DNA of 64,000 bases from Actinomycetota bacterium (GCA_021324045.1 JAJPJV010000001.1:124001-188000), one strand, 5' to 3'; positions 19,173 through 28,172 are shown, numbered from the stretch's first letter. Translations and numbers: made by a program. The notes: a model not told the origin generated them from the sequence alone.

Positions 19173-21655
19173 GTGACGGAGCGACCCCCGGAGTCGGCGG
19201 ACCTTCCGAGCACGACGGGCCCGCTGACGGCGTCGCCACCGACTCGCTGGAGCACCTGCCGGTGCTCCCGCCCGAGACAGCGCCGACGCTCGGTCCCCTG
19301 AGCGTCCGCCCGCGCTCGAGCATGTGGGATCGGACGAAGATCTTGATGCTGTTGCTCGGGTTGTGGTGGCTCCTGCTGTGGGCCGACATGACGAACAACC
19401 CGATCGAGCCCTTCGCCGACGCGGCTCGCAATCAGCTGCACTCGCTGTGGTGGCTCGAGGTCCTCTTCGCGCTGGAGGCAGTCCGCCAGACCCATTACCT
19501 CGTCTGCGAGCGTTCGGCGCGATGGAACCACTTCTGGTCCGACGGGGTCTTCGGTGGTCTGCATCGCTTGACCCACCGCGTGAGCGACTGGAATCGGTTC
19601 CGCATCGGGCGCGCGGTTCGCGTCCTCATCGCTCTGGCCGTGCTCGCGATCATCCTGGCCGGCGTCTACCACACCTCGCCCTGGGTGTCCCTGTTCCAGG
19701 CGCCCGCTGCGCTGTACTCGGCCGCTCCGTTCATCTTGCAACTGGCGTTCGCCTTCTTCTTCATTGCTTTTCAGTTCATCGGGTTGTTCTGGTTCCTTTC
19801 GAAGGGCGGCATCGACACGTACTTCCCCGGGGACATCAAGACGCGCTTCACCGACGTCTGGGGGCAGGACTCGGTGCTGGAGCGGGTGAAGGAGAACATC
19901 ATCTTCTTGAAGGACCCCGACGCAATCGAGGCGCGCGGTGGGTACGTCCCCGGCGGCATCTTGTTGTGGGGACCGCCCGGGACGGGCAAGACCCTCATCG
20001 CCGAGGCGGTTGCGGGGGAGACCCAGAACCCCTTCGTCTTCGTCGACCCCGGCGCGTTCAACAACATGTTCTTCGGAGTCGGCATCTTGAAGGTCAAGGG
20101 CCTCTTCCGGAAGCTCCGGCGCCTCGCCCTGCGCTATGGGGGGGTCGTCGTGTTCTTCGACGAGGCGGACTCCCTCGGGCGCCGGGGCGCACTCACGCCG
20201 GGTCGGGTCTTCGGGCCGACTGCGTCGGTCGGGCCCTACAGCGCTGCGATGCCCTGGCACGACCAGGGCTGCCACGGCTGCGCCTACGTCGACCCCGGAA
20301 CGATGGCACAGGTGATGGCGTTCAGCGCCGAACCCGAGCGCACGGTGGTCAGCTCCCAGGCCCCCAATCGGCGAGGGCCGGGCCTCATCCGCATGATGGG
20401 CGGGATGATGGCCGGTGGCGACATGGGAACCCTCCAGTCCCTGCTGTCCGAGCTGTCGGGCCTGAACAAGCCGCGCGGCTTGGTGAACCGCGTCCTGCGC
20501 CGAGCGCTGGGCTTCCCCCCGAAGCCACCGCCGAAGTACCGGATCCTGGTGATGATGGCCACCAACATGCCCGAGGCCCTCGACGAGGCCCTCCTGCGGC
20601 CGGGTCGGATCGATCGCGTGTACAAGGTCGGCTACCCGTCGAAGGCGGGCCGCATCCGGACCTACCAGGGCTACTTCGGCAAGGTTGCGCACTCCCTCAC
20701 CGATGAGAACATCGACCGGCTGGCAACCATCACCCCCTACGCGACCGGTGCCACGATCAAGGATCTCGTCAACGAGTCGCTGATCAACGCGATCCGAGAC
20801 GGTCGGGACGTCATCACCTGGGGCGACGTCGTCAAGGCGAAGCAGCTCAAGGAGCTCGGGCCCCCCGAGGACGTCGAGTACATCGAACGGGAGCGCCACG
20901 CCGTCGCCATTCACGAGGCGTGCCACGCCGTGACGGCGGCTCGGATCCACCGCGATTGGGCGATCGACGTCGCCACCATCGAAAAAGGCGGTTCGTATCT
21001 GGGGATGGTCAAGCCAGTGCGGGTGGAGGACACGTTCACCAGGTGGCGCAGTGACTTCGAGTCCGAGATCATGGTCTTTCTTGCCAGCCTTGCGGGCGAG
21101 CGGATGTTCTTCGACGGGGACAGCTCCTCAGGTTTGAGCTCCGACCTCGAGAGCGCGACCCGGATCGCGACCTTCATGGAGGGGTACTGGGGGATGGGGC
21201 AGACCGTCGCCAGCCATGGCGTGACCCGCGAAGCGGGCGTCGGCGGTGGGGAGCCCGACAACGGCTCGCGGACGAAGGAGAACCGTCTGCTCACCGGGAG
21301 CCTCGGCAGCCGCATCGAGGCGAAGCTCGAGGAGCTGCTCGAGCGCACAGCGGCGCTCCTCGAGGACAACCGGTTGGAGGTGCTCGCCGTCGCGCATGCC
21401 CTCGAGCGCTTCAAGACCATCACGGGCGAGGACGTGCTGGCGATCATCGACGGGCGCCCCGGACCCTTCATCGACGGGCGCGTGTATCACACGGAGGCGT
21501 TCCGGGAGCTCGCCGAGGCCTACCATCGGGAGATCCTTGCCGCCCACAAGGGTCGCAGCCGCGCGGAGATCCCCCTCCCAGTCCTCCCGGGTCTCGTGGT
21601 GGGTGAGCTGGCTGGGTCCTACGCCGACCAGCAGGTCGCCGACCCGGCATCCTGA
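19169..21655 (+). CDS. FtsH-like membrane AAA+ metalloprotease, divergent
   Basis: This 828-residue protein has a soluble N-terminus, hydrophobic segments (about residues 55-70, 150-170 and 180-210) and an AAA+ domain with Walker A GPPGTGKT (268-275), pore-type loop NNMFFGVGILK and Walker B VVVFFDEADSLG. About 80 extra residues containing CHGC lie between Walker B and sensor-1 (MMATNMPEA), compared with classical FtsH. The zinc-protease motif HEACH is at 582-586, and SSDLESATR supplies the likely third ligand region, so proteolytic activity is probable. The start at ATG 19169 overlaps the lipoprotein stop. The usual FtsH role is membrane-protein quality control. This is probably a specialised paralogue. 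Confidence 0.85.
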   Translation: MSDGATPGVGGPSEHDGPADGVATDSLEHLPVLPPETAPTLGPLSVRPRSSMWDRTKILMLLLGLWWLLLWADMTNNPIEPFADAARNQLHSLWWLEVLFALEAVRQTHYLVCERSARWNHFWSDGVFGGLHRLTHRVSDWNRFRIGRAVRVLIALAVLAIILAGVYHTSPWVSLFQAPAALYSAAPFILQLAFAFFFIAFQFIGLFWFLSKGGIDTYFPGDIKTRFTDVWGQDSVLERVKENIIFLKDPDAIEARGGYVPGGILLWGPPGTGKTLIAEAVAGETQNPFVFVDPGAFNNMFFGVGILKVKGLFRKLRRLALRYGGVVVFFDEADSLGRRGALTPGRVFGPTASVGPYSAAMPWHDQGCHGCAYVDPGTMAQVMAFSAEPERTVVSSQAPNRRGPGLIRMMGGMMAGGDMGTLQSLLSELSGLNKPRGLVNRVLRRALGFPPKPPPKYRILVMMATNMPEALDEALLRPGRIDRVYKVGYPSKAGRIRTYQGYFGKVAHSLTDENIDRLATITPYATGATIKDLVNESLINAIRDGRDVITWGDVVKAKQLKELGPPEDVEYIERERHAVAIHEACHAVTAARIHRDWAIDVATIEKGGSYLGMVKPVRVEDTFTRWRSDFESEIMVFLASLAGERMFFDGDSSSGLSSDLESATRIATFMEGYWGMGQTVASHGVTREAGVGGGEPDNGSRTKENRLLTGSLGSRIEAKLEELLERTAALLEDNRLEVLAVAHALERFKTITGEDVLAIIDGRPGPFIDGRVYHTEAFRELAEAYHREILAAHKGRSRAEIPLPVLPGLVVGELAGSYADQQVADPAS

Positions 21656-21674
21656 ACGTCCCTCGCCCCTATCG

Positions 21675-21698
21675 GCACCCCGGGTCAGGGCGGGGTGC
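21675..21698. terminator. Hairpin between convergent genes
   Basis: A perfect 8-bp stem, GCACCCCG and CGGGGTGC, encloses an 8-base loop. It lies 20 bases after the FtsH-like stop and 34 bases before the end of the convergent bioB gene. There is no clear U-tract on either side, but the position and strength suit a bidirectional terminator. Confidence 0.6.
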
Positions 21699-21731
21699 GT
21701 CGCGGCCGTCGAGGAAGCGAGGCGCCCGCGG

Positions 21732-22703
21732 TCACGCTCCCGACGCTGCGGGGGCTTTGGGGCGCAGTCCGAGCGCGTCGAGGAGTGCTCGGTCGGTCTT
21801 GTGCTCGCTGCAGGGCACCGCATCGGTGAGCATGTAGCCCGCTTCGCTGGTGAAGATCGAGTTGGCCCCGGCCAGGAAGCACAGTGCCTGGTCGGAGACG
21901 CTCAGGCGATGGCGCCCCGCTGCGAGTCGGACGATGGAGCCGGGCATGAGGATGCGCGCCGCGGCGATCATCTGCACCGTCTCGACGATTGGGACATCGG
22001 GCTGGTCGGCCAGCGGCGTTCCAGGAACCTTGCTCAAGACGTTGATGGGAACGGACTCCGGGGGCGGATCCAGATTGGCGAGCGTGTGGAGCAAAGAGAT
22101 CCGGTCCTCTCGGTCCTCGCCCATCCCGATGATCCCCCCGCAGCACAGGCTGATCGAGGTGTCGCGGAGGTTCGCAATGGTTCTCAGGCGGTCATCGTAG
22201 GTGCGGGTGCTGATGATCGAGGGGTAAAAAGCGCGCGAGGTGTCGAGGTTGTGGTTGTAGGCGAACAAGCCGGCAGCCTCCAGCTTCCTCGCTTGCTCCT
22301 TGGTCAACATGCCCAGCGTGCAGCAGGTCTCGACCCCCAAGGCGGAGACCTCCTCGACGATGCCGAGTACCTTTTCGAACTGGGCATTGTCTCGAACCTC
22401 TCGCCACGCCGCACCCATGCAGATCCGGGTCACGCCGCCTTCCTTGGCCCGCTTGGCGATGGCCACCACGGTCTCGGCGTCCATGAGCGGAGAGGGGCGG
22501 ACGCCGCTGTCATGGTGAACGGATTGCGAGCAGTAGGCGCAGTCTTCGGGGCACGCCCCGGTCTTGATGGAGATCAACTGGTTGAGCTGGATCTCCGAAG
22601 GGTCGTGGTGGGCACGGTGAACGTCGGAGGCCCGGCGCACCAGGTCCATGAAGGGGAGCTCGAACAGTGCTCGGACCTCGTCGAGAGACCATCTCATCTC
22701 CAT
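21732..22703 (-). CDS. bioB: Biotin synthase
   Basis: BioB (323 aa) is the radical-SAM enzyme that inserts sulfur into dethiobiotin. The [4Fe-4S] ligands are Cys51, Cys55 and Cys58 in GACPEDCAYCSQS. The second-cluster region shows TCCTLGML and LCCGGIIGMGE, with AYNHNLDTS and IRLAAGR-like RLAAGRHRLS later. It is encoded alone here, without bioA/D/F in the window. The start at 22703 or the Met two codons later (MRWSLDEV) are both possible. Confidence 0.96.
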   Translation of the reverse strand: MEMRWSLDEVRALFELPFMDLVRRASDVHRAHHDPSEIQLNQLISIKTGACPEDCAYCSQSVHHDSGVRPSPLMDAETVVAIAKRAKEGGVTRICMGAAWREVRDNAQFEKVLGIVEEVSALGVETCCTLGMLTKEQARKLEAAGLFAYNHNLDTSRAFYPSIISTRTYDDRLRTIANLRDTSISLCCGGIIGMGEDREDRISLLHTLANLDPPPESVPINVLSKVPGTPLADQPDVPIVETVQMIAAARILMPGSIVRLAAGRHRLSVSDQALCFLAGANSIFTSEAGYMLTDAVPCSEHKTDRALLDALGLRPKAPAASGA

Positions 22704-22752
22704 GAGGCGAGCGTAGGCGATCCGGCCGGGGTCCCCAGCCCCGCGACGGGTG

Positions 22753-23742
22753 TCAGGACGTGGCGGCAGCGGTCTTTTCGATCGCCTTCAGATGCCTGGC
22801 GATCCGATCCTTGCTCAACTTGACGTAGCGCCGGTCGATGTCGACGCAGACGTAGCGCCGGTCTGCCTCGATGCAGGCGAGCGCGACCTGGCAGGCGCCG
22901 GCGAACGGGTCGAGGACCGCGTCGCCCCGGAAGGTGAAGAGCTCGATGAGTCGTCTCGGAAGCTCGACAGGGAAGGGCGCGGGATGCCCGACGCGCTTGG
23001 CGGATTCTGGGGCGAAGTACCAAGTGTCCAAGGTCCAGGCACGAAAGTCTTCTGCCGAGATCGTGTCCTCGTAGGGGAGCCCCCTTTCGATGCGCCTCCG
23101 CTTCTTGTTCTCGGACAGCGCACGATCGAAGCGCCCCTTCGACGCCACGACGATGCGCTCGGTGACGTCCCGGAGGACCGGGTTGGTGGCCGATGCGTAG
23201 CTTCCCCAGGCGCACGAGCCGTTCGCGCCCTTTCCTTTGACCCACACGATCTCACCGCGCAACAGGAAGCCGAGGTCGTCCTGGAGAATCGAGGTTACGT
23301 CGCCGGAGAGCGACCGGTACGGCCTCCTGCCGAGATTCGCCACGTTGACCGCGATGCGGCCTCCGGGTTCTAGGACGCGCCAGCATTCCCTGAACACGTC
23401 CCGCAGCATGTCGAGGTACTCGAGGTAGTTCCCCGGCACGTGGCCCTCGCCGAGCGTTGCCTCGTACTCCTTGCCGGCGAAGTACGGCGGGGAGGTGACG
23501 ACGAGGGCGATGCAGTTCCCCGGCAGGAACGACAGGCTCCGGCTGTCGGCGCACCAGAGGGTGTCGGGCACCGGGCATGGAACGACTTCTTCGTCCGAGG
23601 AGATCGTCGGTGCCCCGAAGCGCCGGTAGAAGGCGCTCGCGTCGTGGTTCTCCCTCTTGCCGTTCCCGAATACTGAGGTCCGAGTGGGCGTTCTCGAGCG
23701 AGGAGGACGGCTGGCTCGTTGCAGCGCCGTGACCTTCGTCAT
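22753..23742 (-). CDS. Site-specific DNA methyltransferase, beta-type (probably N4-cytosine)
   Basis: This 329-residue protein carries the catalytic motif VVTSPPYFAGKEY (motif IV) ahead of the SAM-binding motif DPFAGACQVALA (motif I), the order of beta-class amino-methyltransferases. The closing VDIDRRYVKLSKDRI is also typical. The SPPY form is most common in N4-cytosine enzymes, so m4C is more likely than m6A. Its start overlaps the end of the upstream gene (23739-24854) by four bases, which makes a two-gene transcription unit. The first 50 residues are basic and poorly conserved. The target sequence cannot be predicted by eye. Confidence 0.85.
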   Translation of the reverse strand: MTKVTALQRASRPPRSRTPTRTSVFGNGKRENHDASAFYRRFGAPTISSDEEVVPCPVPDTLWCADSRSLSFLPGNCIALVVTSPPYFAGKEYEATLGEGHVPGNYLEYLDMLRDVFRECWRVLEPGGRIAVNVANLGRRPYRSLSGDVTSILQDDLGFLLRGEIVWVKGKGANGSCAWGSYASATNPVLRDVTERIVVASKGRFDRALSENKKRRRIERGLPYEDTISAEDFRAWTLDTWYFAPESAKRVGHPAPFPVELPRRLIELFTFRGDAVLDPFAGACQVALACIEADRRYVCVDIDRRYVKLSKDRIARHLKAIEKTAAATS

Positions 23743-24854
23743 AAAAGCTCCCCTTGTTCGGCAAAGTACGGAAACGGCGACGTGAGGTTACCGGTCGGGT
23801 GTTCGGGCACCGGGGGGACCTGGGGTGTTCCGGGCGATGGCAGGGGTTGCTCGGGTGCTGCGAGCGGGAAGTACCCCGGGACGTCGGCCTGGGGGGTGTC
23901 GAGATAGATCTTGGCCTCCGGGACGCCGCAGAAGCGGCCGTGGCTCCAACGGATCTCCACATGGCCGCGAACGACACGCCTCGCGCCGTGATATCGGTCC
24001 TGGACCGCTGCGCACCATTCGACCCTGGGTTGTCCCGCCGGTGCTGCCCAGATGTCGAAGCCGCTCAAGCAGAACTGCTGTCGCCAGTCCCACGGCGTGG
24101 CGACCCTCAGGCGGACGGGGCCCTGACGATCGCTCCCGAGGACGAAATACGGACAGTCCGACAACCGGAGCATGCGCCACAGCATGAGCTCGCGGTCGCG
24201 AACGGTGCGCAGCGCGCCCGACCAACGTCGTGCGGTCGCAGTGGACACCGCTCGACAGAATTCTGCGTACGCCGGCTCCACCTCGACGGGCCACTGACGG
24301 GCACAGGCATGGCGGATCCGTTGCCGGTGCTCGCGGGTGAGCTCCGCTGGGTCCACGGGCAAGCCGTCTCCGATCGCCGAACGCACCGCCCCATAGAGGA
24401 GGCGATAGGACTGCGGGGCCACGGTCTCGAACCAGTCCTCGCCACGCGTGCTTCGCCGGATCTGTAGTCGCTCCTCGAAGACATGGGATGGCGACGCGTT
24501 CATGAGGAGAAGGGAGCCGTACTTGCACGACACCAGGTAGACGTGATCGATCCGAAGGTCTGCCGGCAGCAGGTCATACCCCGGTGGGCGATGGGGTCCT
24601 TTCCATTCGACGCGCACGGGCCTCCTTCCGCGGAGTCCGTCGCTGGCCTCGAGGAACGCCCTTCCGTTCTCGAAGGCCGTCTCGGCGAGACCTCGGTGCG
24701 TTCCCAGCGCCTCTTGCTGAGCACGGTCGAGGCTCTCCGGGGGGACGTTCACCACCTCGGGGGGTCGGGCACGAAGGGCGTCGAACAACGTCTCGTACCC
24801 GAGCATCCCGAGCCCGGTCGCAAGCTCTGTGACCTCGGTCCGCGCGTCAGCCAC
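23739..24854 (-). CDS. Unknown protein coupled to a DNA methyltransferase; candidate restriction endonuclease
   Basis: This 371-residue protein starts at GTG 24854 and overlaps the methyltransferase gene as ATGA. Visible blocks are TAFENGRAFLEASDGLRGRR, DLRIDHVYLVSCKYGS followed by LLMNASPSHVFE, and WDWRQQFCLSGFDIW. The D-x6-SCK stretch could be the core of a PD-(D/E)xK-like nuclease, and the block looks familiar from uncharacterised actinobacterial proteins beside methylases. This is recollection, not a search. The C-terminal 50 residues are proline-rich. The gene order (unknown, then methylase) and coupling support a restriction-modification or related defence pair. A DNA-repair or methylase-accessory role is the alternative. 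Confidence 0.6.
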   Translation of the reverse strand: MADARTEVTELATGLGMLGYETLFDALRARPPEVVNVPPESLDRAQQEALGTHRGLAETAFENGRAFLEASDGLRGRRPVRVEWKGPHRPPGYDLLPADLRIDHVYLVSCKYGSLLLMNASPSHVFEERLQIRRSTRGEDWFETVAPQSYRLLYGAVRSAIGDGLPVDPAELTREHRQRIRHACARQWPVEVEPAYAEFCRAVSTATARRWSGALRTVRDRELMLWRMLRLSDCPYFVLGSDRQGPVRLRVATPWDWRQQFCLSGFDIWAAPAGQPRVEWCAAVQDRYHGARRVVRGHVEIRWSHGRFCGVPEAKIYLDTPQADVPGYFPLAAPEQPLPSPGTPQVPPVPEHPTGNLTSPFPYFAEQGELL

Positions 24855-25321
24855 CAGAGGGGAGCCCTTGGATCTGCAGCACCTCGTCCTCCGCGGTGGC
24901 TCTGGAACGCCGGTTGGCCAGCGCGTCCACGCTCCTTTCGACCCTACCGAGGGACCAGAGCCGGTTGGTGGATCCCGGGTCGAAGCGTACGGGGGAACGC
25001 CGGCGCTCCGAGGAGGCCGGCATCGGGGAGGGATCGAGGTCCCGGTGACCCATGGCGGTCGTCGAGCGATCAGCCACCGCCTGAAGCTACCGGTGGCTGG
25101 GCCACTCGCGCCGACGACGGGGTAAGCCAGCCGGTCGAGGCCCCGCCCGCTTGGGGGTCGGCGGGCTCGCCCCTGGTCGGTTCCCCGGCCCGCTGACCGG
25201 ATGCATGGGGGATGCCTGGAGGCGCCGTTCGCTTCGGGCCGGTCCCCGGCTTGGGTTGTTCGTGGTGCGCAGTGGCGGACAAGATGGGCGAGGGCCCAGG
25301 AGACGAACGAGGAGGCGGCCG
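24855..25321. other. Gap with no convincing gene
   Basis: About 470 bases upstream of the candidate restriction gene. An Arg-rich open frame on the minus strand (24847-25077, 76 residues) ends eight bases inside the start of that gene and could be a small regulator. It has no recognisable motif and no clear ribosome-binding site, so it is not called. A good Shine-Dalgarno (GGAGG at 25311-25315) belongs to the following pseudogene. Confidence 0.5.
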
Positions 25322-25700
25322 ATGGCCCTCGACCTCAGCGAGGGCCAGGCCCTCTTGCAGCAGACCTTCTCGGACGTCCTCGACAAGGAGTCACCACCTG
25401 ATCGCGTGCGGAACGCGGAGCCGCTCGGTTGCGATCAGTCCCTTTGGGACCGGCTGGTCGCGATGGGAGTGGGGGAGCATGGCGGTTCCCGGGGATCAAG
25501 TCGGCGGCGCTGCCAGTGCCTTGGATCTCGCGTTGCTCGACGCCGATAGGCACCCATCGAAGGCGAGTGCCCTATTCGAGGCCGGCGACGCCCAGGGTGA
25601 GGTGCACGGGATCCGATCGACTACCAGGTCGCGAACGGCCCTTCGGGGAGTTCCTGCAGAGGGGTCTGCCACTTCGGTCACCGCCGTGCGCGTAGGGTTC
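25322..25700 (+). pseudogene. Decayed acyl-CoA dehydrogenase
   Basis: An ATG behind GGAGG (25311-25315) opens a frame reading ALDLSEGQALLQQTFSDVLD, then RVRNAEPLGCDQSLWDRL, a close match to the start of the acyl-CoA dehydrogenase at 52289-53374. The homology then jumps to another frame (GSMAVPGDQVGGAASALDLA). After a large deletion it resumes with IDYQVA and, after another shift, RPFGEFLQ, which correspond to the conserved DYxxxRxQFGxxIxxFQ region. The gene therefore has at least two frameshifts and an internal deletion and cannot make an enzyme. The last identifiable homology ends near 25700. The following 300 bases before the tRNA genes hold nothing recognisable. Confidence 0.75.
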
Positions 25701-26004
25701 GGCTGCAGACGGGGCGCAAGCCGTACGAACTGGGAGCATCACCAAGGTCGCGGTCCGAGGTGGCCGAACACCTTCCCTAGCCCGTCGCAGGGACTGTCCC
25801 ACTCGCCCCGTGTGTGCGAGGCCCACACCCCGTGTGTTGCGTAGGCACCGCCCAGCTCGACGTGCTGGCCGGCCCGACGGGGACCTCCGGGCACGGGCCA
25901 GTCAGGTCAAGCAGGGAGCCCGAGGGTCGACCTCACATGTGAGCTCGAGATCGATCACGAACGGGCGATCGTCGTGACCACGACGTTGCGCGGCATCCTT
26001 GTCG

Positions 26005-26077
26005 TGGTCGGGACCGGCGTCGATCCGGTGACCTCGCGCTTTTCAGGCGCGCGCTCTGCCAACTGAGCTACCCGACC
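26005..26077 (-). tRNA. tRNA-Phe (GAA)
   Basis: The minus strand folds as a standard 73-base cloverleaf. The acceptor stem pairs GGTCGGG with CCCGACC, the anticodon stem CGCGC with GCGCG around loop CTGAAAA, and the T-arm ACCGG with CCGGT. The anticodon is GAA (Phe). The discriminator is A, and CCA is not encoded. Confidence 0.96.
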
Positions 26078-26089
26078 GTGCGAGACGGG

Positions 26090-26164
26090 CGGACCTGACG
26101 GGATTTGAACCCGCGACCTCCGGCTTGACAGGCCGGCGTGCACTCCGAGCTGCACCACAGGTCC
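26090..26164 (-). tRNA. tRNA-Asp (GTC)
   Basis: The minus strand gives a 75-base cloverleaf with acceptor GGACCTG/CAGGTCC, anticodon stem CCGGC/GCCGG around CTGTCAA, and T-loop sequence GGGTTCAAATCCC. The anticodon is GTC (Asp). The discriminator is G, as is standard for tRNA-Asp. It lies 12 bases upstream of tRNA-Phe and is probably co-transcribed with it. Confidence 0.96.
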
Positions 26165-26286
26165 ACGATGGTGGGCCTTCACTATAGGCCACGGGCTCCG
26201 AGGGGCATCCGAGGGTGGAGCACTCGGCGTGCCCACCTGGGATCAGCCGCCCTGAGCGCGGCATCGGGCACTTCGCCGCCGAGTAC

Positions 26287-26451
26287 TCAGGGCAGGCGCT
26301 TCTCGCCCCGTCGCCGCCCCATGCGGAAGACAAAGCTGAGCAGCCAGACCACGAAGAATATGACCGCCACGGTCCAGAGTACGTGGATGACGAAGCTGAT
26401 GCCGATGAAAACGAGGACCAGGAAGAGGAGGACGAGGATCAATGGGCCCAC
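26287..26451 (-). CDS. Small hydrophobic protein (54 aa)
   Basis: A GTG-started frame encodes 54 residues: two hydrophobic helices (PLILVLLFLVLVFIGISF and VLWTVAVIFFVVWLLSFV) joined by a short turn, and a basic tail (RMGRRRGEKRLP). This layout matches the small 'hydrophobic protein' family common in actinobacteria, whose function is unknown. The tail following positive-inside rules suggests a cytoplasmic C-terminus. The ribosome-binding site is weak. The hydrophobic pattern and charged tail make chance unlikely. Confidence 0.65.
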   Translation of the reverse strand: MGPLILVLLFLVLVFIGISFVIHVLWTVAVIFFVVWLLSFVFRMGRRRGEKRLP

Positions 26452-26623
26452 TCACACCACCGTAGCCGGTCGCGGGCTCGTGTGGTCTGCGGCTTCAGGC
26501 GGGTTCTCGGAGGCCTGAGGCAGCGACGAGCGCCCTCCGAGGCACCGGCGCCTCGAAGGCGCAGTGACACGGGGCGCGGGCCGTCTGGGCACGGGGTGCT
26601 GAGCACCGTAGGCTTGGGGATCG

Positions 26624-27550
26624 ATGGTCACCCAGGCGTTGGCGCTCCGGGGCGTTCGGACATACGGAGCGCGCGTCGCCGCGTTCGTCGCATTGACCAA
26701 GCCGCGCATTGTCGAGCTGCTGCTCGTGACGACGCTGCCGACCATGGTCCTTGCCCAGAAGGGGCTTCCGCCGATCGGGCTGATCCTCGCAACGCTCTCG
26801 GGTGGCGCGCTGGCGGCTGGTGGTGCGAACGCGACGAACATGGTCATCGACCGGGACATCGACAAGGTGATGCGCCGGACCGGACACCGGCCGCTCGTCA
26901 CGGGGCAGGTCACCCCTCGAGCAGCGGCGTTGTTCGCGGCGTCGCTCGAAGTCCTCGCGTTCTTGGAGCTCTGGCACTTCGTCAACCTGCTCTCCGCACT
27001 GCTCGCGGGATCGGCTGCGCTGTTCTACGTGGTTGTCTACACCGCATGGCTGAAGCGCCGGTCGACTCAGAACATCGTCATCGGTGGCGCTGCGGGCGCC
27101 GTTCCGGTACTCGTCGGGTGGGCAGCGGTCACCGGAAGCCTCGCATGGCCGGCGTTCTTGCTGTTCGCGATCGTGTTCCTCTGGACGCCTCCGCATTTCT
27201 GGGCCCTCGCCGTCCGCTACCGCAACGACTATGCAGCCGCCGGGGTACCGATGCTTCCCGCAGTTGCTCCTGCCGCGCAGACCGCGAGGTCCATCCTGGG
27301 CTACACGATCGCCCTCATGGCGGTCTCGGTGGCCCTGGCACCGGTCGCGCACGCCGGTCCGTTGTACCTCGCCGTGGCCGTCCTGAGCGGCGCCATCTTC
27401 ATCGGGCTTGCGGCCCGCTTGCACTGGCTGGCTGCTCGACGGCGTGTCGCCGATCGCGACGCGATGACCCTCTTCACCTACTCGATCACCTACCTCACGA
27501 TCTTGTTCGTCGCCCTCGGTTGTGACGTCTTCGTCCAGCGAATCCACTGA
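26624..27550 (+). CDS. ctaB: Protoheme IX farnesyltransferase (heme O synthase)
   Basis: This 308-residue UbiA-family membrane prenyltransferase converts heme B to heme O for cytochrome oxidase. The first Asp-rich motif is in NATNMVIDRDIDKVMRRT, followed by RPLVTGQV. Further family features are the segments WTPPHFWALAVRYRNDY and YTAWLKRRSTQNIVIGG. Around eight to nine membrane helices are expected. The ending overlaps the following thioredoxin gene by 29 bases, suggesting a cytochrome-assembly operon. Confidence 0.95.
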   Translation: MVTQALALRGVRTYGARVAAFVALTKPRIVELLLVTTLPTMVLAQKGLPPIGLILATLSGGALAAGGANATNMVIDRDIDKVMRRTGHRPLVTGQVTPRAAALFAASLEVLAFLELWHFVNLLSALLAGSAALFYVVVYTAWLKRRSTQNIVIGGAAGAVPVLVGWAAVTGSLAWPAFLLFAIVFLWTPPHFWALAVRYRNDYAAAGVPMLPAVAPAAQTARSILGYTIALMAVSVALAPVAHAGPLYLAVAVLSGAIFIGLAARLHWLAARRRVADRDAMTLFTYSITYLTILFVALGCDVFVQRIH

Positions 27551-28172
27551 GCTCCGGGCCTCGGTCGGGGATGCCGTTGTGCCCCGGCCTGTGGAGTTGC
27601 TGCCGTCGCAGCAGAGCGCGAGTTCGCCGCAGCCCCGGAGGCCACGGCGGGCCTTCTTGCTGCTCGGGGTGGTCCTGGCGACGGGGCTGGGCATCGGGCT
27701 GTTCAGTGGCGTCGGCTCCAACGGCAGTCGAACAGCGACCGTCGGGGGCCCTGCTCCTGCGTTCTCCCTGCCACGGCTCGCCGGCCCCGGCAACGTCGGC
27801 ACGCCCGCCGATGGCGGCGGCGGCGGCCGGCCCGCCGTGCTCCTGTTCTTTGCCAGCTGGTGCACGCCGTGCCAGCAGGAGATCCCCGCCCTTGCCGCTG
27901 CCTATCGAGCCCAGGGTCGCGGGTCGTCGGCGGTCCCGGTCATCGGCGTCGATGTGCTCGACCCACGATCGCAGGCGAAGGCCTTCGTCGATCGCAGTGG
28001 CGTGACGTTCCCGGTCGCGGTCGATGCCACGGGCCGGGTCACCGAAGGCCTCTACGCCTTCATCGGACCGCCCGCTGCGGTGTTCATCAGTAGGGACGGA
28101 ACCATCGTGCACATCGCCCGTGGATCGATCACCCCACGACAGCTCTTGAGCTGGGAGGCGCGGCTGCGTTAG
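27522..28172 (+). CDS. TlpA/ResA-like membrane-anchored thioredoxin
   Basis: This 216-residue protein starts at GTG 27522 inside the end of ctaB. A cytoplasmic N-terminus with an Arg-rich stretch precedes one membrane helix (FLLLGVVLATGLGIGLF, about residues 45-62). The thioredoxin domain outside has the active site FFASWCTPCQQEIP and the cis-Pro region GPPAAVFIS. TlpA/ResA proteins reduce apocytochromes or copper-site cysteines in the envelope, and the ctaB neighbour supports a role in cytochrome oxidase assembly. The specific substrate is inference. Confidence 0.88.
   Translation: MTSSSSESTELRASVGDAVVPRPVELLPSQQSASSPQPRRPRRAFLLLGVVLATGLGIGLFSGVGSNGSRTATVGGPAPAFSLPRLAGPGNVGTPADGGGGGRPAVLLFFASWCTPCQQEIPALAAAYRAQGRGSSAVPVIGVDVLDPRSQAKAFVDRSGVTFPVAVDATGRVTEGLYAFIGPPAAVFISRDGTIVHIARGSITPRQLLSWEARLR

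Noticed and set aside
24847-25077. A 76-residue Arg-rich frame upstream of the candidate restriction gene, as a controller protein
   Set aside because: No helix-turn-helix, weak start signals; not distinguishable from chance.
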